A stretch of 33,370 nucleotides of DNA from NCBI RefSeq assembly GCF_028689305.1, contig NZ_JAQTWM010000017.1, forward strand, positions 17,767 to 51,136, in the 5' to 3' direction. How positions within the stretch are numbered: position 1 is the stretch's first letter; the number at the start of each line of letters is the position of its first letter. Shown piece by piece: positions 18,418 through 25,458 of the stretch. Source of the stretch: Rhodoferax sp. (GTDB lineage Bacteria > Pseudomonadota > Gammaproteobacteria > Burkholderiales > Burkholderiaceae_C). The notes under the pieces are model-generated. The model saw nothing but the letters and a program-made list of their open reading frames with translations, did not search any database and was not told where the DNA came from. The position numbers and the translations under genes were made by a program.

Positions 18418-18828
18418 ATGCGTCGAAGTATTGATATCGAAGGTTTTTCGCACGGCACCAACCCGGTGCCGGCGGCCAGTGTGATCGGGCGCACCCTGAT
18501 GACAGGGGCAATCTTTGGCACGGTGCGCGAAACCGGCAAGGTGCCTGAGTCTGTAGAAGAACAATGCCGGCTGATGTTTGAGAATGTTGCGCGTATTCTC
18601 GAAGCCGCCGGTGGCAACTTTGACCACATCCTGAAAATGACCTTCTACACCCGCCCTGGCGTGTCGCGCGAGATGATCAACACCCACTGGGTGGCGCGTT
18701 TTCCCGACCCGGCGTCGCGTCCTGCCCGCCATGTGATCGTTTCTGAAACCCTGCCTGCCAGCATGTCGCTGCAGTGTGACCTAGTGGCGCAACTGGACGG
18801 GGACAGTTCTGGCCATGCAGTGGCCTGA
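18418..18828 (+). CDS. RidA/YjgF/UK114 family protein
   Basis: 136 residues, the usual size for this trimeric family. The substrate carboxylate-binding arginine is present as R104 (RPARHVIV), but the position of the catalytic Glu120 of enamine deaminase RidA carries Gln (Q119, in SLQCDLV). Rid paralogues without that glutamate are generally not housekeeping enamine deaminases, and some are dedicated to catabolic pathways; 2-aminomuconate deaminases also belong to this superfamily. The role in this operon could be deamination, tautomerisation or hydrolysis of a ring-cleavage product. AAGGGGA precedes the ATG. Its stop overlaps the next start (TGATG). Confidence 0.83.
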   Translation: MRRSIDIEGFSHGTNPVPAASVIGRTLMTGAIFGTVRETGKVPESVEEQCRLMFENVARILEAAGGNFDHILKMTFYTRPGVSREMINTHWVARFPDPASRPARHVIVSETLPASMSLQCDLVAQLDGDSSGHAVA

Positions 18829-19820
18829 TGGCCCCGGAAAGAAAGTTGACTGTGAACACCAACAATCCCCTGATCGAAGCCGGTCATCCCCTGGACGATG
18901 TTCGTGCCTTTCGTCGTTGCCTTGGCCAGTTTGCCACCGGCGTGACGGTCATGACCACCCAACACGATGGACAAAAAGCCGGCATGTCGGTGAACTCGTT
19001 TGCTGCTCTGTCGCTGGAACCTGCACTGGTCCTGTGGTCGATCCGGCGCGAGTCTGGCAGCTGGCCACTGTTTCGTGCGGCTGGGCATTTCGCCGTCAAT
19101 GTGTTGGCCGAGGACCAGGTTGAACTGGCCAGCCAATTTGCCAAGCCTGGTGAAGAAAAGTTTGGTCTGGTTCCCTGGGCCGTGGGCCAGGCCGGCTCAC
19201 CGTTGCTCAGTGGCACGATCGCGCACATGGAGTGCAGCCTGGAGCAGATCCATGAAGGCGGTGACCACTTCATTGTGGTGGGGCGTGTACTGCGTTATGC
19301 CCGCTTTGGTGGTGAGCCGCTGCTGTTCACGCAGGGACGGTATGCTGTGACGCAGGAGCATCCCGGCGCAGTGCAGTCGACCACCACCACGGTGTCGGCG
19401 TCCGCCAGTGCGGTCGATGCGGCAGAAGGTTCACTGATGCGCCTGCTGCACTACTCCAGTCACCAGATGTCGGCGTGGTTCGACGAACACCGTGAGGCAG
19501 AACATCTCAGCGTGGCGCAGTTCCGCATCTACGGCTGGCTGCGGACCATGCCGCGTACCCTGGATCAGATCAAGCAACTGGCTTACCTGGGCGGCCGTGA
19601 TGCGGACGACGCCATCGCTGATTTGCTGGATCGAGGTCATATCACCTGTGATGAGGCTGGCGTCTTGTCCCTGACGCCTATCGGGCGCGAGCGGGCCGAT
19701 GCCAGCGCCCGTCGGGTCACGGCGTTTGAGACAGAACGGTTTCAGGGCATCTCGCAGGCCGAGATCGCTACCACCAGGCGGGTGCTCGGGTTATTGGCGC
19801 ATCGTGTGGCGGCGTCATGA
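18828..19820 (+). CDS. Flavin reductase with C-terminal MarR-like domain (HPAH C1-type)
   Basis: 330 residues. Residues about 25-180 form a flavin reductase domain (FRRCLGQFATGVTVMTT, MSVNSFAALSLEPALVLWSI, GHFAVNVLAEDQ, GDHFIVVGRV). After a Ser/Thr/Ala-rich linker near 185-202, a helical winged-helix MarR-like domain spans about 205-330. The same two-domain design is known for the C1 reductase of Acinetobacter baumannii 4-hydroxyphenylacetate hydroxylase, where the C-terminal domain lets the phenolic substrate stimulate NADH oxidation. It should supply reduced flavin to the oxygenase at 13156. The ATG overlaps the RidA stop; an in-frame GTG at 18852 behind GGAAAGAAAG is an alternative start. 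The gene ends in an ATGA overlap with fumarylacetoacetase. Confidence 0.87.
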   Translation: MAPERKLTVNTNNPLIEAGHPLDDVRAFRRCLGQFATGVTVMTTQHDGQKAGMSVNSFAALSLEPALVLWSIRRESGSWPLFRAAGHFAVNVLAEDQVELASQFAKPGEEKFGLVPWAVGQAGSPLLSGTIAHMECSLEQIHEGGDHFIVVGRVLRYARFGGEPLLFTQGRYAVTQEHPGAVQSTTTTVSASASAVDAAEGSLMRLLHYSSHQMSAWFDEHREAEHLSVAQFRIYGWLRTMPRTLDQIKQLAYLGGRDADDAIADLLDRGHITCDEAGVLSLTPIGRERADASARRVTAFETERFQGISQAEIATTRRVLGLLAHRVAAS

Positions 19821-21145
19821 CCGGCCGTTCTGGCGGGTTGAATGAAACCCACGATCCGGCCCTGCGCAGTTGGGTGATGTCCGCGAATGCGGTGGACTGC
19901 GACTTCCCGATCCAGAATCTGCCATTTGCAATGTACCGTCGCAGTGGCGCGGGTACGCCGTTCCGGTGTGGGGTGGCCATTGGCGACCAGGTGCTGGACA
20001 TGACCTCGGCGGTGGCTTGCGGTGTTTTTGGGGGGGCGGCGCAAACTCCCGCATTGGCCACCACGGGCACCAGCCTGAATGCGCTGATGGCGCTGGATGC
20101 CGCGGCCTGGTCGGCCTTGCGGCGGGCGCTCTCGGGTGCCTTGCGCGTCGACGCCCCGGCACAATCGACGCTGCAGGCTTGTCTGGTGCCGCAAGCCGCT
20201 GTGGAATATGCGCTGCCGGCGCGGATTGGCGACTACACCGATTTCTACACCTCCATTCATCATGCCGCCAATGTTGGCCGACTGTTCCGCCCGGACCATC
20301 CGCTGTTGCCTAACTACAAGTGGATACCGATTGGCTACCATGGGCGTGCTTCGACGATCGCTGTTTCCGGCGCTGCATTCCCCCGTCCTCAAGGGCAGAT
20401 CATGGACGCTGGCAACGATGTTCCCGCTTTGGTGCCGACCCGCCGGCTGGACTTTGAGCTGGAGGTCGGCATCTTTATCGGCACAGGCAATGCGCCCGGA
20501 CAACCCATCGCGATGGACGAGGCCGAGCAGCATGTGTTCGGCCTGTGTTTGCTGAACGACTGGTCCGCACGTGATATCCAGGCCTGGGAATATCAGCCAC
20601 TGGGGCCTTTTCTGGCCAAGAACTTCGCCACCACCATTTCACCCTGGGTGGTGACGCTGGAGGCGCTGGCGCCGTATCGCCAGCCCTTCACCCGGGCACC
20701 AGACGCCCCTACACCGTTGCCCTATCTGGATTCGGCCGCCAACCGGGGGGGCGGTGCGCTGGACCTGCAACTGCAGGTGCTGCTGCAAACCGCTGGCATG
20801 CGCGCGCAGCAGCAAATGCCGGTCGCACTGGCGCAGACCAGTTACCGCCATGCTTACTGGACCATGGCCCAGATGGTCACCCACCATACCGTCAACGGCT
20901 GCAGTTTGCAGCCCGGGGACTTGTTTGGCAGCGGCACCCTGTCGGGCCCCACACCGGCGCAGGCCGGTGCCCTGATTGAGTTGACCCAAGGGGGACGGCA
21001 GCCCGTGATGCTGCCCAATGGCGAAACCCGGGCCTACCTCGAAGACGGTGATCGGGTCACCATGAGGGGGTGGTGTGAGAAGCCGGGAGCGGCGCGCATT
21101 GGCTTCGGCGAATGTGTGGGAACGGTTCTGCCAGCGCGGCTCTGA
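19817..21145 (+). CDS. fahA: Fumarylacetoacetase
   Basis: 442 residues, a full-length fumarylacetoacetase rather than the short FAH-fold hydrolases. An N-terminal SH3-like domain (DFPIQNLPFAMYR) precedes the C-terminal catalytic domain. That domain has metal and catalytic residues D142 and H149 (DYTDFYTSIHHAANVG), E214 and E216 (FELEVGIF), and D248 (NDWSARDIQAWEYQPLGPFL). The enzyme cleaves a carbon-carbon bond of a beta-diketone, releasing fumarate and acetoacetate in tyrosine degradation. No homogentisate dioxygenase or maleylacetoacetate isomerase gene is in the operon. It may therefore act instead on the ring-cleavage product of the LigAB-like enzyme. Translation is coupled to the upstream reductase (ATGA). 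Confidence 0.92.
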   Translation: MTGRSGGLNETHDPALRSWVMSANAVDCDFPIQNLPFAMYRRSGAGTPFRCGVAIGDQVLDMTSAVACGVFGGAAQTPALATTGTSLNALMALDAAAWSALRRALSGALRVDAPAQSTLQACLVPQAAVEYALPARIGDYTDFYTSIHHAANVGRLFRPDHPLLPNYKWIPIGYHGRASTIAVSGAAFPRPQGQIMDAGNDVPALVPTRRLDFELEVGIFIGTGNAPGQPIAMDEAEQHVFGLCLLNDWSARDIQAWEYQPLGPFLAKNFATTISPWVVTLEALAPYRQPFTRAPDAPTPLPYLDSAANRGGGALDLQLQVLLQTAGMRAQQQMPVALAQTSYRHAYWTMAQMVTHHTVNGCSLQPGDLFGSGTLSGPTPAQAGALIELTQGGRQPVMLPNGETRAYLEDGDRVTMRGWCEKPGAARIGFGECVGTVLPARL

Positions 21146-21220
21146 CACCTTTTCAACCGACAAGCCGGTTATCCTCGGCTCAGGGCACCGGGGTGCTCTG
21201 TTGTCGTGAGGGTGGATATC

Positions 21221-22183
21221 GTGATCTTTGAAGATTTGAGGGCTTTTGTGGTGGTGGCACAGCACGGCAGCTTTGCCCAGGCCGCGGCTTTCCTGTGCAT
21301 CGCCCAGTCAGCACTGAGCAAACGCGTCCAGCGGCTGGAGCATCGTATGGGCACGGCGCTGCTGGAGCGCCGCGCTCGTGGTGTGGCTTTGACCCAGTCG
21401 GGTCACATCTTTCTAGCCCGTGCACAGCGCCTGGTGGATGAGGTTGCCGATATGGAGCGCAACCTGTCCTCCTTTGCCCAAATTCCATCAGGAGAAGTGC
21501 GCATCGCGCTGCCCCAGCGCACCTGTGGTCTGCTGGCCCCGCCGGTGGTTGAGCGCTGTCTGAAGGAGCTGCCTTTGGTCAATCTGCACATTCTGGAGGG
21601 GACGCCCTCGAACGTGCATGGTTGGCTCATGCGCGCCGAAGCCGACATCGCCATGACTTACAACGCAGACCTTGGAACCGGGTTCACGGTCAAGCCCTTC
21701 CTGGTTGAGCCCCTGTTCTTGTTCGCGTCCAACAAAACCGCTGTGGCCCAGTTTGGCAAGCTGGTTCCCGAGTCCTGCTCGTTGGCTGATCTGGCCACCT
21801 TACCTCTGATCCTGCCGTGTCGGCCCAGTGTGCTTCGGGTGTTGGTGGACCGTCTGTGTACCGGTCACGGCGTTCGCCCGAATATCATTTACGAGACCGA
21901 CGGGACTTCCACCATTCGCGGCATGGTTGAGCGCGGCATGGGGACCACCATCTTCAGCTTGAGTACCTCCTGGAGTTATTCAGTCGAATCAGGGCACTTG
22001 ATTGCCGTGCCGTTTTCGTCACCGCTGGTGAACTGGAAAATGTACCTGGCCTGTACCCGCCGCGAGGTCGGCGCAGTGGCGATCAGCCGGGTCTACAAAA
22101 TTGTGGAGGAGGAGCTGGAGCTTTTGCTCGACAGTCGAGCCTGGCCAAACGCCAAACGGATTGTGGGTGACGTCGCTGGCTAA
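21221..22183 (+). CDS. LysR family transcriptional regulator
   Basis: About 320 residues. The N-terminal winged HTH (FEDLRAFVVVAQHGSFAQAA, then SALSKRVQRLEHRMGTALLER) is followed by a periplasmic-binding-protein-like effector domain (about 90-300). GTG codons at 21206, 21212 and 21221 are all possible starts; the last is preferred because GAGGGTGG precedes it by about 5 bases and it places LRAF at the usual distance. Lying 75 bases after and in the same direction as the catabolic genes, it is the likely pathway-specific activator, responding to the aromatic substrate or an intermediate. Same-direction placement is less usual than divergent placement for LysR regulators, so the target is inferred. 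Confidence 0.88.
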   Translation: MIFEDLRAFVVVAQHGSFAQAAAFLCIAQSALSKRVQRLEHRMGTALLERRARGVALTQSGHIFLARAQRLVDEVADMERNLSSFAQIPSGEVRIALPQRTCGLLAPPVVERCLKELPLVNLHILEGTPSNVHGWLMRAEADIAMTYNADLGTGFTVKPFLVEPLFLFASNKTAVAQFGKLVPESCSLADLATLPLILPCRPSVLRVLVDRLCTGHGVRPNIIYETDGTSTIRGMVERGMGTTIFSLSTSWSYSVESGHLIAVPFSSPLVNWKMYLACTRREVGAVAISRVYKIVEEELELLLDSRAWPNAKRIVGDVAG

Positions 22184-22224
22184 CATCCTCAAGCGTTTCC
22201 TCTGGCCCCTTATCATTGATCTGC

Positions 22225-23439
22225 ATGCAGTTTTTCAAAGACCTTTCCCCTTCCGCCTTCACCGCCGGTTTTGTCGCCGTGCTGGTGGGTTTCACCAGTT
22301 CCGTGGCGATTGTGTTTCAGGCCGCGCTGGCCTTCGGCGCCACGCCGGAGGTGATCACCTCCTGGATGTGGGCGCTGGGACTGGGCATGGGGCTGTGCAC
22401 CCTGGTGCCCTCGTTGTTGTTGCGCAAGCCCGTGATGGTGGCCTGGAGCACGCCCGGTGCGGCGGTGCTGGCCACCGCAGGCGTTGCCGGTGGTTTTTCC
22501 ATGGCCGAGGCGGTCGGGGCGTTCATGGTGTGCGCCGCACTGATCACCCTGTGCGGGGTGACCGGCTGGTTCGAGCGGGTCATGAACCATCTGCCGATGG
22601 CCATCGCCTCCGGCTTGCTGGCCGGTGTGCTGGCGCGTTTTGGCATGCAGGCCTTTACCGCAGCCCAGACCAATCTGCCTCTGGTCCTGATCATGCTTGG
22701 CAGCTATCTGGTGGGCAAACGCTGGTTGCCGCGGTATGCGGTGCCCCTGACTTTGTTGGTTGCTATTGTTTATGTAGCTATCAGTGCAGGTTTTACGCGG
22801 GCTGGTGTGCAATTTTCCTTGGCATTACCGGTGTTGACCGTGCCTCAGTTCAGTTGGGCGGCAGCCATCAGTTTGGCGCTGCCGTTGTTTGTGGTGACCA
22901 TGGCGTCGCAAAACCTGCCTGGTGTGGCGGCCATTCATGCGGCCGGTTATAGCCACAGCGCCGACAAGCCGGGTATTCCGGTGTCGGGCATGATCACCCT
23001 CACCGGCGTGGCCACGCTGGTGCTGGCACCGTTTGGCGCGTTTGCACTGAATTTCAGCGCCATCACGGCGGCCATTTGCATGGGGCGCGAAGCGCACCCC
23101 GACCCTGACAAACGCTATACCGCGGCGGTGTCCTGTGGTGCGCTCTACCTGCTGATCGGCATTTTCGGCACCGCCATCACCGGTGCCTTGACGGCTTTTC
23201 CGAAAGAACTGATTGCCGCCATTGCCGGACTGGCCTTGCTGGGCACGATTGGCGCCGCCCTCACCACCGCCTTGCGGGACGAATTTCACCGCGAGGCTGC
23301 CTTGATCACTTTCCTGGTGACGCTCAGCGGGGTGGTCATCGCCGGGGTGGGTTCTGCGTTCTGGGGGGTCATTGCGGGTGCGCTGGCGCTGCTGGTGCAA
23401 CGTGTCGGAAAATCCCACTTCGACATGACGCCCCGTTAA
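22225..23439 (+). CDS. benE: BenE family benzoate/H+ symporter-like transporter
   Basis: 404 residues, almost entirely hydrophobic, with about 11-12 membrane segments. The BenE family pattern is clear: SAFTAGFVAVLVGFTSSVAIVFQAA at the N terminus, RKPVMVAWSTPGAA, then MASQNLPGVAAIHAAGY, and an aromatic-compound-transporter style C-terminal half. Relatives are annotated as benzoate transporters, but specificity is rarely tested. The ATG at 22225 is chosen over a TTG at 22216; neither has a good ribosome binding site. It follows the LysR gene by 41 bases and precedes gshB by 18, so it could belong to either transcript; import of an aromatic acid for the catabolic operon is possible. Confidence 0.85.
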   Translation: MQFFKDLSPSAFTAGFVAVLVGFTSSVAIVFQAALAFGATPEVITSWMWALGLGMGLCTLVPSLLLRKPVMVAWSTPGAAVLATAGVAGGFSMAEAVGAFMVCAALITLCGVTGWFERVMNHLPMAIASGLLAGVLARFGMQAFTAAQTNLPLVLIMLGSYLVGKRWLPRYAVPLTLLVAIVYVAISAGFTRAGVQFSLALPVLTVPQFSWAAAISLALPLFVVTMASQNLPGVAAIHAAGYSHSADKPGIPVSGMITLTGVATLVLAPFGAFALNFSAITAAICMGREAHPDPDKRYTAAVSCGALYLLIGIFGTAITGALTAFPKELIAAIAGLALLGTIGAALTTALRDEFHREAALITFLVTLSGVVIAGVGSAFWGVIAGALALLVQRVGKSHFDMTPR

Positions 23440-23457
23440 CCTTGGAGAGCCACCCTG

Positions 23458-24420
23458 ATGAACCTGCTGTTTGTTGCCGACCCGTTGGCCTCGTTCAAGA
23501 TCTACAAAGACACCACTTTTGCCATGATGCGCGAGGCGCAGCGCCGTGGCCATCACATCAGCGCTTGCGAGCCCCAAGACATTCGCTGGCAACGTGGCCA
23601 GCCGGTGCGCGCGCAGGTGCGCGACCTCACGCTCACTGGCCACGCGACGGACTGGTTCAGCGCCGTGCCGTGTGCACCTGGTGGACGGGCGTTGAAGGAC
23701 TTTGATGCGGTGGTGATGCGCAAGGACCCGCCGTTTGACAGTGAGTTCTTTTACGCCACCCATTTGCTGGAACAGGCCGAGCGTGAGGGGGCTCGGGTGT
23801 TCAACAAGCCGCGCGCCCTGCGTGACCACCCGGAGAAACTGGCGATTCTGGAGTTTCCCCAGTTCATCGGCCCCACCCTGGTGACGCGCGATGCACAGGA
23901 CATCCGGCAGTTCCATGCCGAGCATCATGACATCATCCTCAAGCCGCTTGATGGCATGGGCGGCATGGGCATCTTCCGGGTCAGGGAAGACGGCCTGAAC
24001 CTGGGCGGCATCATCGAGACGCTCAACAAGGGCGGTGCCCAGACCGTGATGGTGCAGAAGTTCTTGCCCGCCATCGCCCAGGGTGACAAACGCGTGCTGG
24101 TGATTGGTGGACAGCCGGTGCCGTATTGCCTGGCGCGCATCCCGCAGGGCGGCGAGGTGCGTGGCAACCTGGCGGCCGGTGGCAAAGGGGTGGCGCAGCC
24201 CTTGAGCGCGCGTGATCGCGAGATTGCCGAGGCCATTGGCCCGGTGCTGGCCAAGCGTGGCCTGTTGCTGATCGGGCTGGATGTGATTGGCGACAGCCTG
24301 ACCGAGATCAACGTCACCAGCCCGACCTGTTTTCAGGAAATCCGTGACCAGACGGGCTTTGACGTCGCCGCCATGTTTGTGGATGCGCTGGAAGCGGCGC
24401 TGGCCAGCGTCACACCTTAG
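23458..24420 (+). CDS. gshB: Glutathione synthase
   Basis: 320 residues. Joins gamma-glutamylcysteine and glycine using ATP. The ATP-grasp enzyme is recognised from the N-terminal LLFVADPLASFKIYKDTTFAMM, DAVVMRKDPPFDSEF, ILKPLDGMGGMGIFRV, MVQKFLPAIAQGDKRVLVI, GGEVRGNLAAGGKG and the metal-binding LTEINVTSPTCFQEI near the C terminus. GGAGAG about 9 bases upstream supports the ATG. The last 11 bases overlap the convergent amidotransferase gene. Confidence 0.96.
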   Translation: MNLLFVADPLASFKIYKDTTFAMMREAQRRGHHISACEPQDIRWQRGQPVRAQVRDLTLTGHATDWFSAVPCAPGGRALKDFDAVVMRKDPPFDSEFFYATHLLEQAEREGARVFNKPRALRDHPEKLAILEFPQFIGPTLVTRDAQDIRQFHAEHHDIILKPLDGMGGMGIFRVREDGLNLGGIIETLNKGGAQTVMVQKFLPAIAQGDKRVLVIGGQPVPYCLARIPQGGEVRGNLAAGGKGVAQPLSARDREIAEAIGPVLAKRGLLLIGLDVIGDSLTEINVTSPTCFQEIRDQTGFDVAAMFVDALEAALASVTP

Positions 24421-25276
24421 CGGCCAAATCCTGCGCCACCGCGGCCAGGTCTGGGGCCGCTGCCGGGGCCGCGACCAGTTTGCAGTGGCAACTGCAGCTG
24501 GCGGGCACGCCATCCACAAACACCTGCAACTGGCCGGGGGTCATGGCCACCCATTCCTCGTCAGTGGTGAGCGGCTCGGTCACCACAATCGCCAGCCGGT
24601 CTTCGGGGCTGTTGAGTTCGGCCAGATCAACGCTGACATCCTCGTCTTTCAGGTGCACCTGGCGAAACGGGTGGGCGCGCAGCACGTAATGCAGCTTGGT
24701 GGTGGCATGCGCCCACAGCGCCTGACCGTTGCTGAGCAAAAAGTTGAAAGTGCCGTGCTTGGCAATCTGCGGCACCAGCTCCCGCAGGGTGCAGGTCAGC
24801 TCTTCCACCGTGGGCACCCCGGCATGGGATTTGGCCAACTCCTGCAGCAGCCAGCAAAAGGCCAGCTCGCTGTCGGTGTTGCCCACCGGGCGGAAGCTGC
24901 CGTGCAGATGGGGGGCATAGTTTTTCAGGTCGCCGTTGTGGGCAAACACCCAATAACGTCCCCAGAGTTCACGCACAAACGGGTGGCAGTTTTCCAGTGT
25001 CACACTGCCCACCGTGGCCTTGCGCACATGGGCCACCACGTTGTGGCTCTTGACCGGGTAGCTCTTGAGCATCTGGGCAATCGGCGAGTTGCAGGCACTG
25101 GTTTTGTCCACAAAGTGCCTGACCCCCTTGCCTGGCGTGGCTGAATCACTCTCAAAAAAGGCGATGCCCCAGCCGTCGCCGTGGTGGTCAGTGCAGCCGC
25201 CACGCTGCGAAAAACCGGTAAAACTCAGCGTCAGGCTGGCCGGCAAGTGGCTGTTCATTCCGAGTAATTGGCACAT
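24410..25276 (-). CDS. Class II glutamine amidotransferase (YafJ type)
   Basis: 288 residues beginning MCQLLGM, so cysteine 2 becomes the N-terminal nucleophile after methionine removal. The class II GATase landmarks RGGCTDHHGDGWGIAF, AHVRKATVGSV, FAHNGDL and GNTDSELAFC are present. The protein consists of the glutaminase domain plus a short extension, without an obvious synthetase domain, as in YafJ-type proteins. The acceptor and biological role are unknown for this group. It is convergent with gshB, with an 11-bp overlap. Confidence 0.88.
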   Translation of the reverse strand: MCQLLGMNSHLPASLTLSFTGFSQRGGCTDHHGDGWGIAFFESDSATPGKGVRHFVDKTSACNSPIAQMLKSYPVKSHNVVAHVRKATVGSVTLENCHPFVRELWGRYWVFAHNGDLKNYAPHLHGSFRPVGNTDSELAFCWLLQELAKSHAGVPTVEELTCTLRELVPQIAKHGTFNFLLSNGQALWAHATTKLHYVLRAHPFRQVHLKDEDVSVDLAELNSPEDRLAIVVTEPLTTDEEWVAMTPGQLQVFVDGVPASCSCHCKLVAAPAAAPDLAAVAQDLAAKV

Positions 25277-25458
25277 GGTAGGGTGTTCAGGGCGGCAACT
25301 TGGGAGACAAGAAGTCCGCTGGCTGGTCCAGAAAGTGTCAATTTTCCAGCAAGATTCGGGATTTGTTCGAGTGGATGATTAAAAATAATGACTCCAAACA
25401 GTTATGCTGTTGCCTGTTTGAATGGGCTGCATTTGCAGACGGTTCAATCGCGCCGTCG

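Noticed and set aside
21146-21200. Small hairpins after the fumarylacetoacetase gene (AACCG/CGGTT and GCACC/GGTGC)
   Set aside because: Stems of only five pairs without a T-run are too weak to call as terminators.
22825-24519. Long open frame of 564 codons on the minus strand opposite benE and gshB
   Set aside because: It is antisense to two well-recognised genes, its translation is rich in Arg, His and Gln with no family resemblance, and such frames are common in GC-rich DNA.
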